A stretch of 64,000 nucleotides of DNA from Marchantia polymorpha subsp. ruderalis (Eukaryota; Streptophyta; Marchantiopsida; Marchantiales; Marchantiaceae), in contig AP031353.1 in assembly GCA_037833965.1 (NCBI GenBank), forward strand, positions 25,670,501 to 25,734,500. The letters are read 5' to 3'. This document shows positions 12,691 to 22,527 of this stretch, piece after piece. Position 1 is the first letter of the stretch, and each line of letters starts with the position of its first letter. The notes under the pieces are model-generated. The model was not told where the DNA came from and made no database searches. It saw only the letters and a list, made by a program, of their open reading frames with translations. A program made the position numbers and the translations under genes.

Positions 12691-12947
12691 TACGAAATGA
12701 AGCACTTCATCGTAATGATTACCACGTCATACTTACGAAATGAAGTACTTCATCGTAATGATTACCACGTCATACTTACGAAATGAAGTACTTCATCGTA
12801 ATGATTACCGCATCATAATTACGAAATCAAGTTCTTCATCCTAATGATTACCACATCATAATTACGAAATGAAGTACTTCATCGTAATGATTACCACATA
12901 TAATTACGAAAAGAAGTTCTTCATCCTAATGATTACAATATCATAAT
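12691..12947 (+). repeat. 43-bp minisatellite, six units
   Basis: Units start at 12691, 12734, 12777, 12820, 12863 and 12905 (spacing 43, 43, 43, 43, 42). Each holds the near-palindrome ATGAAGTACTTCAT followed by CGTAATGATTACC. Units 4 and 6 share variant changes (CAAGTTCTTCATCC / GAAGTTCTTCATCC), hinting at a two-unit higher-order pattern. Confidence 0.9.
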
Positions 12948-12975
12948 AACAATGTAATGTTTTGAGTGGTATGCA

Positions 12976-13154
12976 GCACCTGGACAGTGAAGGGAAGGCA
13001 AGAGTTGTAGCTGTTTTGAAAGGTCTACCTCAGAGGACCATACTCCTCGTTTCTCAGACGCATGGTGCCGTTTGCAGATGCTTTTGATCTTGTTGACGCT
13101 GTGTTGAAGGAAAACGATACTGCTAGGATAGATCTTTTGATTCATTCTGTATAG
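12976..13154 (+). pseudogene. C-terminal fragment of an ABC/SMC-type ATPase-like protein
   Basis: The plus strand reads LDSEGKARVVAVLKGLPQRT and then TILLVSQTHGA. After one frameshift near 13065 it continues FADAFDLVDAVLKEND and stops at about 13154. The pattern of a D-loop-like LDSE, then a hydrophobic strand ending in Q/H, then a DLVD strand resembles the last part of ABC-class ATPase heads such as SMC or Rad50 relatives. The frameshift and the absence of Walker motifs nearby indicate a broken fragment. Family assignment is tentative. Confidence 0.4.
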
Positions 13155-13886
13155 TTGGTCCTATTATAATGAAAAATTCAATTCTTGTAACAACTTGTAC
13201 ACGGTTCATTTCTGACGTCTACTTGGTTATCAGTTGACATGTTAACATGACAGCTACCCTTCCGGACACAGTGGAACTTTATTACTAGTCAAGGATGTTA
13301 AGATGTTCGCAGGGAGCCGAAGGACAAGACGGGGATGTACTCAGGGCTGATTTATAACCTGATCAGTTGTCATGCATGTTGCAAATCATCAGTCAAAGTC
13401 CACGTTAGGGCATGTAGACAATCTCTCTGATGTTGATGTGAAAGTTACAGGTTAGTGGAAAATCACTCGAAACGAAAAACTAAACGAGAGAACGAGGCGG
13501 TGCAAGCTATGGTCTCAATCTCAACAAAAACACATTGCTTGAGGAGAGGTCTTTGTGACCGCCACGCCGCAGTAATATATATTACTATATACGGCCTCAA
13601 TACAGCTTTGTATTCTAGGATGTTTACTGTAGATTTTGAATGCGACCACAATGTGCAAATGACACAGACTTCGACGCGACATTCTTGATGGAAGGAATGC
13701 GACTAAGAAGTGATAAAGCAAAGTAGCAAGCAATGTATTCTACTCGAAGGGTAAACCTTATAACCCAGCAAGAAGAGAATGTCTCTATAGAACAAGTACG
13801 AAGATAATAAGCCAGTATGAATTATATTTCTATTATAAATTTCTCTTTATATTCAAAATAGTAAGGGGGCAATTTGTTTACAGCAA

Positions 13887-13922
13887 ATCAGATTGGCACA
13901 GCGGAAGCGTGGTGGGCCCATA
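13887..13922 (+). tRNA. 5' half of initiator tRNA-Met (pseudogene)
   Basis: These 36 nt match the start of plant tRNA-iMet from the acceptor strand through the D-arm to the CAT anticodon, with two or three differences (core GCGGAAGCGTGGTGGGCCCA). The match ends just after the anticodon. The 3' half (T-arm, acceptor 3' strand) is absent, so it cannot make a tRNA. It may derive from a cleaved tRNA half copied into the genome. Confidence 0.7.
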
Positions 13923-13929
13923 GTTTCAG

Positions 13930-14727
13930 AACATCCCATGATTTTCTCAACTGCTCACTCGAAGCTTTGCTTGTTAGTGCTCTCTGGAACTGTACGAAAA
14001 ATCCTCACGGCGCACCCTTGAGAGTTCTTGTCAGAGTTCTCTCAGAGTTCTTTGCCAAGTCCGACTCGAATTCTTCTTTAGATGCTGAATTTTTGAAAAA
14101 TGGGAAAAACTTGGGAAAAAAACAAACGAGCCATTGGAGTAAAATAAGTGAGTCTCTCTGAATATTTTGCTAATTTCCTACTGCGATTTGGAAGGTTTTA
14201 ACACTGCAAAATTTTATTTTACCCTCCGAGTCATGGGTATGTCCCTAATTGTCTATCTACCTTAAAAACTGCTGACATTATGCAGCAGTGGCGGAGATAT
14301 TTACGAGCAATTAAGGAGCTCGTAATATTTATAGCAAAGAGTACACTCCACAATCCCTTCCACTTCACAAACTTGTTCTCCACATGCTTATTGCTGAGGA
14401 TATCGACAGTGAGCTCCCCTTCAAATTAAATCATGTGTTCTATCAACTTTGTGCTCATTATCAGTCTGCATGTTTATTTGATGGCAAGCGTTCACGTCAT
14501 GCGTACCTTGTGGGTTTTGATGTTTAAAAATTATGGCAATTTCCATCGCTCACAGATTCCACCGACATTTGATAGTGCTCTAACCCAGAAACCCGACTCT
14601 CAACACTTTTTAGACATCTATTAGTTTCACCCTTGTTGCGTGAACAATTTTATGCTCCTAAAATGCTTCGAAGTCTAGCTATAACCCACAGTTTTTTTTT
14701 GGTTTTTAAAAAATCCACATGAATTTC
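13930..14727. other. Spacer before the nested retroelement
   Basis: Short frames on both strands show no family signature. A run AGAGTTCTTGTCAGAGTTC is a small local repeat near 14020-14050. The region ends at the LTR start at 14728. Confidence 0.5.
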
Positions 14728-15130
14728 TGTGGTACCCCACTTTTGGTATTTTTGCGGAAATTAAACATTTTTGAAAAACTGTACCGCGGCAGCAGTGTAA
14801 ATAGTCATCGGTACATCAAAATAGAGTGAAACTGGATGATCTCGGAGAATCTCGTAGAATCCAGGTGTTGGGCGCAACGTCTGGGACAGACGCCGCCCTA
14901 AACGACGGGCTCTGAAGGAGTACCCCTTCGGCGCAGGGTGCATAATCCGCCTTCGGCGCTACGCCTTTAGCGCTAGAGGAATCCCTCAGAATCTAATCAA
15001 TTCTCAAACGCCTTGACTTGGTTAGGGTTTTGTTGCAAAGAGCTTGACGCGCTGGTTCTAACGAGCCTAAGAACGCCCGGAACGGATCAGGATTCAGGGA
15101 GTTGCGACGGTCGAAAGATACAAAGACCTT

Positions 15131-15279
15131 CGCCTACGCATAGGCGAGGGAAGTTCGCCTACGCATAGGCGAAATAGGGTTTGACGTAGGCGGGGAGTCC
15201 GCCGAGAATGCCGCCTACGCATAGGCGGGGAGGACTTGCACCTACGCATAGGCGGACGGAAATCGCCTACGCATAGGCG
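15131..15279. repeat. Array of CGCCTA-CGCA-TAGGCG hairpins
   Basis: Perfect 16-nt hairpins CGCCTACGCATAGGCG occur at 15131, 15156, 15212 and 15264. A near copy is at 15240 and two more variants are near 15608-15640. Between them lie GCC-TTC-GGC and GTACGGAC motifs. The same array sits in the 3' LTR at about 32400-32560. Confidence 0.9.
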
Positions 15280-15510
15280 CTTCGGCGTCGGCGGGAAGTC
15301 CGCCTTCGGTCCTAGAAATCCGCCTTCGGGGTTGGAACTTGTACGGCGCCTTCGGCGCCAGCGCATCACGGTTGGGCAAGGACCCAACGGAGTAGTAAAA
15401 TCCGTACGGACCGTACGGACTGTACGGACGGAGCGGACGAGTGCGCCTTCGGCCGGTCGGGGTTACGGAGACAAGAGCGGCGAGAGAGATGGACAGACTA
15501 GACGGAGTCC

Positions 15511-15526
15511 GTTGACCGCGGTCAAC
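15511..15526. promoter_or_regulatory. Perfect 16-bp palindrome with inverted W-box cores
   Basis: GTTGACCGCGGTCAAC is its own reverse complement. It recurs at 32784-32799, 43531-43546 and, with one change, 52869-52884, always in the U3 part of an LTR. Each half contains TTGACC, the core bound by plant WRKY factors. A regulatory role is inference. Confidence 0.55.
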
Positions 15527-16199
15527 GCCTTCGGCACAGCCGCCTTTGGCACTGCGCCTGCGGCGAGGGACCTACGCGGACGAACGTCCTGTGTGCGGAC
15601 GGAATTTGCCTACGCATAGGCGAGCGCCTACGCACAGGCAGATGAAGTTCTGCGCCGGCGGAAACTCCGCCGGGGATTCCGCCTACGCAGAAGGGAGTTC
15701 TACTCTTGTCCTATGCGCGGACGAACGCCTTCGGCGGAGCGAGACTAGCCAAGTTGAAGTACGAATGAGTGTAGCGCATCGGCAAGAAATTTGCCTTCGG
15801 CGCTGCGCGACCATGGCCGCGGCGTGGTACACTGGCGGAGTTCAAATTACCAATTTGTGAGCCTAAACTCCCCACCCTTCAGCGTTTGTAGTCCAGGTGG
15901 GGGTTCGAGCTCCCATAATCTAACTTCTCTGATCTCAACCATGTGGTCAAAGTGTATTCAAGACAATGAGATCATAAACACTTGCTCTCTCACAGACAAT
16001 TATCCAGAACTGAAAATAATAACTTGCTGTCTGCTATCTCCACAAGAGCAGCAGACAAGCTCTTTGTTACATAAAGATCTAACCCAACTCTGGGTGACTT
16101 CTCAATACCACAGCCGCTGTGGTCTATCCTAGCTCCGAGTTCCACTCCCAATTCCTACTCGGATTTCAGTGTCGATTTCTCAGCTTCCACCTTCAGATC

Positions 16200-16500
16200 C
16201 CACCAGATTCCTCTCTCAGATTCAACTCTCCCTTTTCAGTTTCAATTTCAGATCCCGACTGTCAGATTTCAGTCTCAGATTTTGCTTCACTCTCAGCTCC
16301 CATTCTCAGGTCTTCCACTCGGATTTCAGCTCCCACTCACAGATTACACTTCAATCTCAGATCCCACTCACGGATCTTACACTTCAATTTCAGATCCCAC
16401 TCTCAGATTTCACTTCAATCTCAGATCCCACTCACAGATGTCGCACTTCAATCTCAGATCCCAATCACAGATTTTTTCACTTCGATCTCTGATCCCAATC
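16200..16500 (+). repeat. 35-37-bp degenerate tandem repeat (CAGATCCCACTCACAGATT type)
   Basis: Repeated blocks of CTCAGATCCCACTCACAGAT followed by CACTTCAAT occur about seven times with substitutions. The apparent Ser/Phe/His-rich frames here are by-products of the repeat. Confidence 0.75.
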
Positions 16501-16920
16501 TAATTTCACTCCACGATACCACTCACCACCCACGAGAGGTTGCTTTCTCCTACTTCGAACTCTCCACACTCCCCTCCTAATCCTCATCACTTCCCTGCGA
16601 AAATCACTCACATCCACACTCTATCCTCCTACCGATCCCACCAGCGTCTCCACACAATGGCACACCACACGATCTCTATCCCCAGGCCGAAAATTCCTCT
16701 GCAAAGTTCAAGGGCCGAGTCACCCACAGCCCGCGATGATGGGCAACGGCCTCGCTCCCATGTGCAACTTCATGCCCCACGCTGCCACACCTGTACAGTC
16801 TTTATTTATGATCACGTCAACATCCGCCGTCCGAAATTGTCTTCCGCGCACCGCCGAAGGCATCCCCCCGCCGAAGACACTCTTCTGCACCTTTGCCTAT
16901 CTATAACAGTCACCCCGACG

Positions 16921-17965
16921 CCCATAACTCACGGATCCCTGCTTCGTTTGCAACGTTCTTGGGCTCGTTGGAACAAGCGTGTTGTGCTCTTTCCAACGAG
17001 CCCCTAACTAAGTCAAACCAATAAGATTTGAGAAAGTTATGACGGTTTTTACTCTTCCGCCAAAGGCGTTCGCCTATCCGCAGGCGTCCGCGTCCTACCC
17101 GTAGGCCGCCTATCCACAGCCGTCCGCCTGTGCACAGGCCGCCCGCCTATCCACAGGCCGCCTATCCACAGGCCGTCCGCCTGTGCACAGGCCGTCCTTG
17201 GGCCAAAGGCCCCTCTATATGTTAAAGCCGAAGGCCCCTCTAACTGTTAACGCCGAAGGCCTCACGCCTAACCATGACAGCCGCTTTCGACGCTCATAAC
17301 TCATTGATGACTGATCCGTTTCAAGAGATCTTGGTCTCGTTGGAACCAGCTCGTCCAGTTCTTTCCAACAAGACCTGAATCAAGTCAAACCGCTAAGAAA
17401 TGAAAAAGATATGCCGGTTTTACTGCTTCGCCGAAGGCCTGCAACCGCCGAAGACGTCCGTCCGCGCATCGGACAAAAGTTGATCTCCCTTCCGCGTAGG
17501 CGGAAATCCCGCCGGAGGCGAACTCCTTCTGCCGAAGGCGAACGTCTACCTATCTTCCGATAGTCATAACTCCCTAAGTCCTCATCCGTTCCAAGCGTTC
17601 TTGGGCTTGTTAGAACGAGCGTGTCGAGGTCTTTCCAACGAGACCCTAACTAACGCAAACCGTTAAGAATTGAAAACGTTATGTTGATTTTACCCTTCCG
17701 CCGAAGGCGTTTGCCTGTGCACAGGCCACCTACGCGCAGGCCGCCTGTGCACAGGCCGCCTACGCGCAGGCCGCCTACGCGCAAGCTGCCGAAGGTCTTC
17801 CATATCAGAAACTTCCGCCGCTCCTAACTCGGTGATGCCTTATCCGTTTCAAGAGTTCTTGGTCTCGTTGGAACGAGCGTCGCGAGCTCTTTTCAACAAG
17901 ACCCTAACTGAGTCAAGGCATTACACATTGAAAACGTTATGAGAGTTTCACTCCTTCGCCGAAGG
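16921..17965 (+). repeat. Four copies of a 110-150-bp module with intervening hairpins
   Basis: Copies begin near 16921, 17285, 17563 and 17818. Each runs CATAACTC, then TTCTTGGGCTCGTT-GAACgAGCG, then CTTTCCAACgAGaCCCTAAC, then GTTATG..TTTTAC. Between copies are hairpins such as GCCTGTGCACAGGC, GCCTATCCACAGGC and GCCGAAGGC. Single copies of the same module occur in reverse orientation near the start of every well-preserved LTR of the other family. Confidence 0.8.
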
Positions 17966-18303
17966 CCTTTCTCCGAAGGGACTTCAGCGAAGGCACTTCG
18001 CCGAAGACCTTGCCCCGAAGGCCTCCTTCCGCACCTCTTGCCCCCTAACCATCACACCAACTCCTAATCTTGCAGAAACTTCCAGAAAACCCCAAGCATA
18101 ATTTTGCAAGAGCTTAAATCCAAACTTCTAACTCTCATAAGGGTAAAAAGACATGTGAGCACAGTTTTGTGCTCACACAATTCGAGCGTGTGAGTGAAGT
18201 CGGCGTCGGCGGAGCGTGAAGCCGAGCGTGAGAGAGAAGGCCGTTATACCGCGAAGCCGGCGCGGCCATCAAGTGATTCGACTTTCACGACTGAGAGCCG
18301 ACC

Positions 18304-20098
18304 ATGACCTCCTACGAGCGGACAGAGGACGTCCCATTCTTGAATTTGCGATTTCAATTTCTGGTGCGAGCTGCGCGCGTCCACCTTCTAGCTGAGAGAC
18401 GTTCTAGACATCACCGCGTGGAGAGTTACTCGGTGGCTGAGAGAGAATTGAGTGCGCGACATTTGGAATTGAGAGAGATTAGAGTTTGAAGAGGAAACAA
18501 AATCGCGAGCAAGAGGCTCGGGCAGAGAAGAGAGAGAGTTGCGCAAACCAATTTCAAGAACGCAATGTCGAAATCGATGAGGCTGCGGATGGTGCCACTC
18601 AAGCTCCCGCAGAATGGGTTGCGTGCCTTTGAGGACCGGCTGATTACAAGGAAACTCGAGTTCTTGCTGTGGGGATGGAATTACGTGTGCGCAGACATGG
18701 TGCGCGAATGGCTGGACGAGGAACGACCATCTACGCGCGGATTACGTCCACACGTAGATAGATGGACTGTCCGTGATTGGGGACAGGCATTGGGGAGGTG
18801 GAGCAGGATCGATCGGTGGAGCGGGACCTAACGGAGGAGCGGATTGTCTGTCCGCAGGATGAAATTCGTGCGCGTGATGCACAATTACACCCCGCGCAGG
18901 TACATTCCGCACGATCGCCTTCGGCGGTAGACGCCGGCGGCGAAGAAGTTACAGTCGCGACACGACAGGCGGACGATGGGGATGTGGCACGGCCGCATTC
19001 ACCCACCGCCTTGGACATTTTAGCAGGGAGCAGCGCCAGCGGCGGCAGCACACGCAGACATCTCGCAGCCCCTACCAGGCCAGTCGCCGACGCAATCAAT
19101 GGCGACCGAAATCCTCAATTCGGAGGATGACGAAGAAGGAGGATCCACGGAATCAGTGTCGGGATCGGGATCTACCGAGGAGGAGGAGGAGGAATTAGTT
19201 GGTGCGCCGGCGGCGGCGCTCTGTGAGCAGGTAGTACCTCTGCTAAGGTACTTGGATCGCAAGATGGAGAAGTACGCGGATCCTCGCCAGCCTGGGTCCT
19301 ACGTCGAGTTAGTGCGCAGGCGAACTCGCACTAAAGTCCACACTAGCAAGTTGCTAGCCCGGGTGGACCAGGAACTTAAGGCTGTGCGGGAGAAGCATGA
19401 ATGCTTGTGGGGTCAGTACAACCTCAATCAGAAATTGTACAAACACTTCGACAGGATGAAGGATGGGCGACTGGAAGAGCTCACCAAGGAGCAGGTGAAG
19501 CTCACGGAAGCGCTGGATTCTGAGCAGGCTCAGAATCGAATTTTGTCAGAGGAGCTCGTGCGACAGACGCGGTTGATAGAGCAGTGTCAGCTCGCACGAC
19601 AGGCGGATGTTGCAGATTGCAGTTTGCGAATTAATTCGCAAACTGCAATCTGAGTGCGGAGAATTGAGAGCACAGCGTGCGGAGGCCGAGTTGCACTTAG
19701 TTGTGGTTGAAGACGATCGCCGACGAGAGGCAGATCGCACGAAGGAAGAGATGGTGAGGCGAGTCACCCACTGTCTCAGGGGCTACGCCCACTGGGAAGT
19801 GGCGGCGCAGGAGAAACTCACACTGCGTGAGTAAGAGCTTCGTGCAACCGGGTTGTTGACAGGTGACAGTCGGAGTCGGCGGCGAGTAGCAAAGAAGCTG
19901 GATTCTTTTCTGTCGAAGGCGCGGGACACCATGGCCACCCTTGAGACAGAGGTTTCCGCGGTGTTGCGGCGTTTGGGACTGCGCAGTCGAGCTGAAGATT
20001 GGCAGGGTAGAGAGTTATTGCGCAGCAGTCCGTCGCGCAGGAGGCGAAGCACAGGTTCTGCGGAGTGTAGTGTAGCGTGGTTCCGTGCAGGCGCGTAG
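18304..20098 (+). pseudogene. LTR-encoded (U3) protein, broken copy with internal deletion
   Basis: This is the sense-strand frame inside the 5' LTR, separate from gag-pol. Pieces are 18304-18489 (basic N-terminal extension), 18565-18800 (conserved domain start LRMVPLKLPQNGLRAFE, then LWGWNY and MVREWL), 18780-19130 (low complexity, SPTALDILA) and 19099-20098 (acidic patch EEEEE, then coiled coil ending SAECSVAWFRAG). About 1.4 kb coding the rest of the conserved domain is missing compared with the copy at 39980-43120. Several stops and frame changes make it non-functional. The family is unknown; see the same frame in other LTRs. Confidence 0.6.
19613..19652. repeat. 40-bp perfect palindrome
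   Basis: Bases 19613-19632 (CAGATTGCAGTTTGCGAATT) are the exact reverse complement of 19633-19652. Related LTRs have only the right arm here (coding ..RKLQSE..), so the left arm is a new inverted copy that replaced a few codons and broke the frame. Confidence 0.95.
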
Positions 20099-20134
20099 CA
20101 TAGTGCAGTGTAGTGTTAGTTAGGACTTAGAAGG

Positions 20135-20163
20135 TATAAAGTAATTCAAGGCGTCTTGCCTTG
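20135..20163 (+). promoter_or_regulatory. LTR TATA box and conserved downstream hairpin
   Basis: TATAAAGTA (20135) is followed 12 nt after its first base by CAAGGC-gtctt-GCCTTG (20147-20163). The same pair occurs at 37681-37709 (+), 23379-23407 (-), 39915-39943 (-), 48587-48614 (+) and 55235-55263 (-). This fixes the U3/R boundary region of the LTR. Confidence 0.75.
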
Positions 20164-21128
20164 GAATTTTTCCAGTTTCAAAAGTGCAGATCAGGAACTC
20201 ATTTTCTCTGCGTGTTTGTGTCCTTAGTTCTGTCACCACGCATGAGGAGCTACACCTTAGCGATCCGCATTGTGTAGCTGAAGGCCTTCGGCCGAATGTT
20301 CAGAGCTAGTACATTGGTTAGAGACTTGAGTGGTTCGGATCTACACCTGCGGGTGATTGCCGATGCTCAGAGCCAGTGACGAGTTAGATAGTTGAAAAGT
20401 TTCCCCCTTACACTTTCGAGTGACTGTTCCTGATTGTACTCCTTCGGGATTTTTCCCGTGAATGCCAAAGTGAAGTTTTGCTACTTTGTGTAAGCCTTGG
20501 TTGTAAATTCAGGTTACGCTGCAGCAGGTGCCTTCAGGGTAACCCCTGTAGTATTTCTGGGAATGACAAGTGCCTAAGAATTCAAACTCTTCAATAGACT
20601 GTTATGGTGTGTTACTGGAACGTGTCTCGGTGAGTCCTTCCATGCGGACCTGTGTTCTCTACGCGTTTTGTGAGTTGAGTGTGTTGTTCACCGCGTGTGA
20701 GTGACTTCGATCCGAAGTAGGAAGTCCAACCCGGGTTCCCTACACTAGCAGAAAGCTAGTGGAAGGGTTGTATAAGCCGGAGTTGGGAGTCACTACCCCC
20801 AGCTTCGGTGAGTACTCGCGAGAGACTTTCCCCCTGAAATCTTGAGTAGAGGTCCTAACCGATCTTTGGGTTGTGTTTCTGTAGTTTCAGGTGTGTGTGT
20901 TGAGTGAATTATGCTGCACTGTGCGACCTCCGAGTGAGCTCCAAGTGAACCCTTGCAGTATTTCTGGGAGTGACAGTCGCCTGAGAATTCAAACTCCTCA
21001 ATAGTCTGTTAAATGTGACACTTTGTACCCTGTGTGTTCCTCTGTCCCTGTGGGTTCGACCTTTCTACCACTATATTGCAGTTTTAGCCTTTAGTGGGTT
21101 ATTACATAAGAAGTCGACAACTTCTTTT

Positions 21129-21146
21129 TGGCGCCGCTGCCGGGGA
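21129..21146 (+). other. Primer binding site (tRNA-Asp type)
   Basis: TGGCGCCGCTGCCGGGGA is complementary to the 3' end of plant tRNA-Asp, as in many plant Ty3 elements. The 22-nt gap from the LTR end (21106) is unusually long and contains an AAGAAGT/ACTTCTT hairpin. Confidence 0.9.
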
Positions 21147-21459
21147 CAGTGCGTCAACGCCGGGGTACACGGGCAGCAATGCTCGGTGAATGTCGACAAG
21201 AGCAAGTGGGAGCAAACTAAGTGCGAGATCTGCCCGCAAGCTTCGTCGAGATTCAAAGAAAGCCGTGGAAGAGACACGGCGTCAGAATAAGAAAACACCA
21301 AAAAGAGTATCTAAGCCTAGTTCGTCCGACACCATTGGTGGAAATACCCCCAGTGACTCGTAACCAAACTTTGTGCTTACAGTTCTATTAGATATACCTT
21401 CCGCAGATTCCCTCCGTGATTTAGAACAGACCGCCCGAGAGTCGTCGGCAGACGCACCT

Positions 21460-22368
21460 ATGGCGGACGGACAAACCAATGCGCGGATGACCTTCGCTCC
21501 GCCGATTACCAAGCATTTCTATCCGAAGTATAAAGGGAGCGGGGATGACGATGATGCAGATTCCTACATCAAGTTGTTCGAATCAGTGTCTATCACTAAC
21601 CGTAAGATCACCGATGAGGACAGACTGCGGATTTTTCCTAGTCTTCTGCGGAAGAAGGCGCGCAGTTGGTATAACCACGAGAGCACCGACCCAAATGGTT
21701 TGCTAACGTGGGCTCAACTGAAGGAAAAGTTCCTTCTGCGTTTCCGTGAGCTCGGCTACGACAGTCGGGTGCTGACGAAGCTGCGTAACCTGCAGCGGGA
21801 GAAGAAGGAGAGTCTGCGTGACTACACGGAGAGGTTCCTAGACCTTCTCGACAGAATACCGAAAACGGGGCCAGGGTCCCTCCTCTCAGTCCAGCAAGCC
21901 GTGGATTGGTACGTGACCGGTTTAACCAGGGAGATGGAGACTTTCTGCAGACGCGGGAAGTGTGATACCATCGAAGATGTGATTGCATCGGCGGAAGCCT
22001 TTGAGACTTCCACTCTCAACCGAAGAGAAAGAGAGCGACGGGACTCGAAGGAATGGAAGCCAACGGGAGGACGGAGAAAGCGCAGAGGAACTACACCGTC
22101 GTCGGAAGATCAATCCTCGGACGGGAACAGTACCTCATCCGAAGAAGAGGAGACCTCCTCTTCGGAGGAAGAGAAGAAGAGGACGAAGTGCGGGGCAGCA
22201 AAGAAGAAAGGCCCAAGACGAGCAAATATGGACAGGGCGTCGGGAGACATTGCATCGAAGGTGGAGACCCTGGTGAAGGACTTCGCTAACTTGAAAGTCC
22301 ACGTGGTGGGTGGTCAGGATCGACGGAAGTCTCCAGGGAGAGTGCGAGCGAATTTGTGGTGTACTACG
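21460..22368 (+). pseudogene. Gag, N-terminal part (retrotransposon capsid)
   Basis: This is the structural protein that forms the virus-like particle. The ATG at 21460 is chosen because it opens MADGQTNARM just before the folded region; the frame extends upstream without an ATG. The Retrotrans_gag-type capsid core is visible as LRIFPSLLRKKARSWYNH, then WAQLKEKFLLRF, then LRDYTERFLDLLDRIP. An acidic/basic Ser-rich tail (SSEEEETSSSEEE) follows. The frame is cut at 22368 by a solo LTR and resumes at 27468 in the same phase, inside the first zinc knuckle. Confidence 0.9.
22364..22368 (+). repeat. Target site duplication CTACG (left)
   Basis: It matches 27463-27467 on the other side of the solo LTR. 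Confidence 0.9.
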
Positions 22369-22527
22369 TGTAATAACCCACCAAAGGCTAAAACTGCAGT
22401 ATGGTGGTAAAAAAGGTCGAACCCACAGGGACAGAGGCAACACACAGAGTACAAAGTGTCACGTTTAACAGACTTTTGGAGAGTTTGAATTCTCAGGCGA
22501 CTGTCACTCCCAGAAATACTGCAAGTA

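Larger units (their letters stand above)
15856..18177 (+). mobile_element. Solo LTR of a second family, 5-bp TSD CAATT
   Basis: This 2,322-bp insertion starts TGTGAGC, ends GCTCACA and is flanked by CAATT at 15851-15855 and 18178-18182. The related LTR on the minus strand at about 43,240 shows the uninterrupted target (..GCCAATTCGAGCG..), confirming the boundaries. The last 24 nt form a perfect 10-bp terminal hairpin (18154-18177). No coding frame is convincing. Inside are a 35-37-bp minisatellite (16200-16500) and four copies of a module shared with the other LTR family. Confidence 0.9.
14728..21106 (+). mobile_element. 5' LTR of the main Ty3/gypsy element (interrupted)
   Basis: It starts TGTGGTACCCCAC and ends GTGGGTTATTACA. 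A tRNA-Asp-type primer site begins 22 nt later. The beginning matches the 3' LTR at 31988 almost base for base for about 1.1 kb. A second-family solo LTR (15856-18177) is inserted inside. Without it the LTR is about 4.06 kb, shorter than its relatives because about 1.4 kb of the U3 reading frame is deleted (near 18800). A TATA box is at 20135-20140. The 5' flank (ATTTC) is not duplicated at the presumed far end, which is rearranged. Confidence 0.85.

Noticed and set aside
15131..15279. CRISPR array
   Set aside because: Spacing is irregular, spacers are not unique, and this is a nuclear retrotransposon LTR.
15094..15387. Arg-rich frames on the minus strand of the LTRs (also 32365-32658)
   Set aside because: They are the translation of the CGCCTACGCATAGGCG hairpin array; both strands look coding because the repeat is palindromic.
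15856..15930. tRNA-derived SINE head (GGTGGGGGTTCGAGCTCCC looks like a B box)
   Set aside because: There is no A box at the right distance, and the segment is the start of a 2.3-kb TG..CA insertion with a 5-bp target duplication, so it is better explained as LTR.
16119..17007. Ser/Phe/His-rich plus-strand frames of 100-155 codons
   Set aside because: They are by-products of the CAGATCCCACTC tandem repeat and appear in all three phases.
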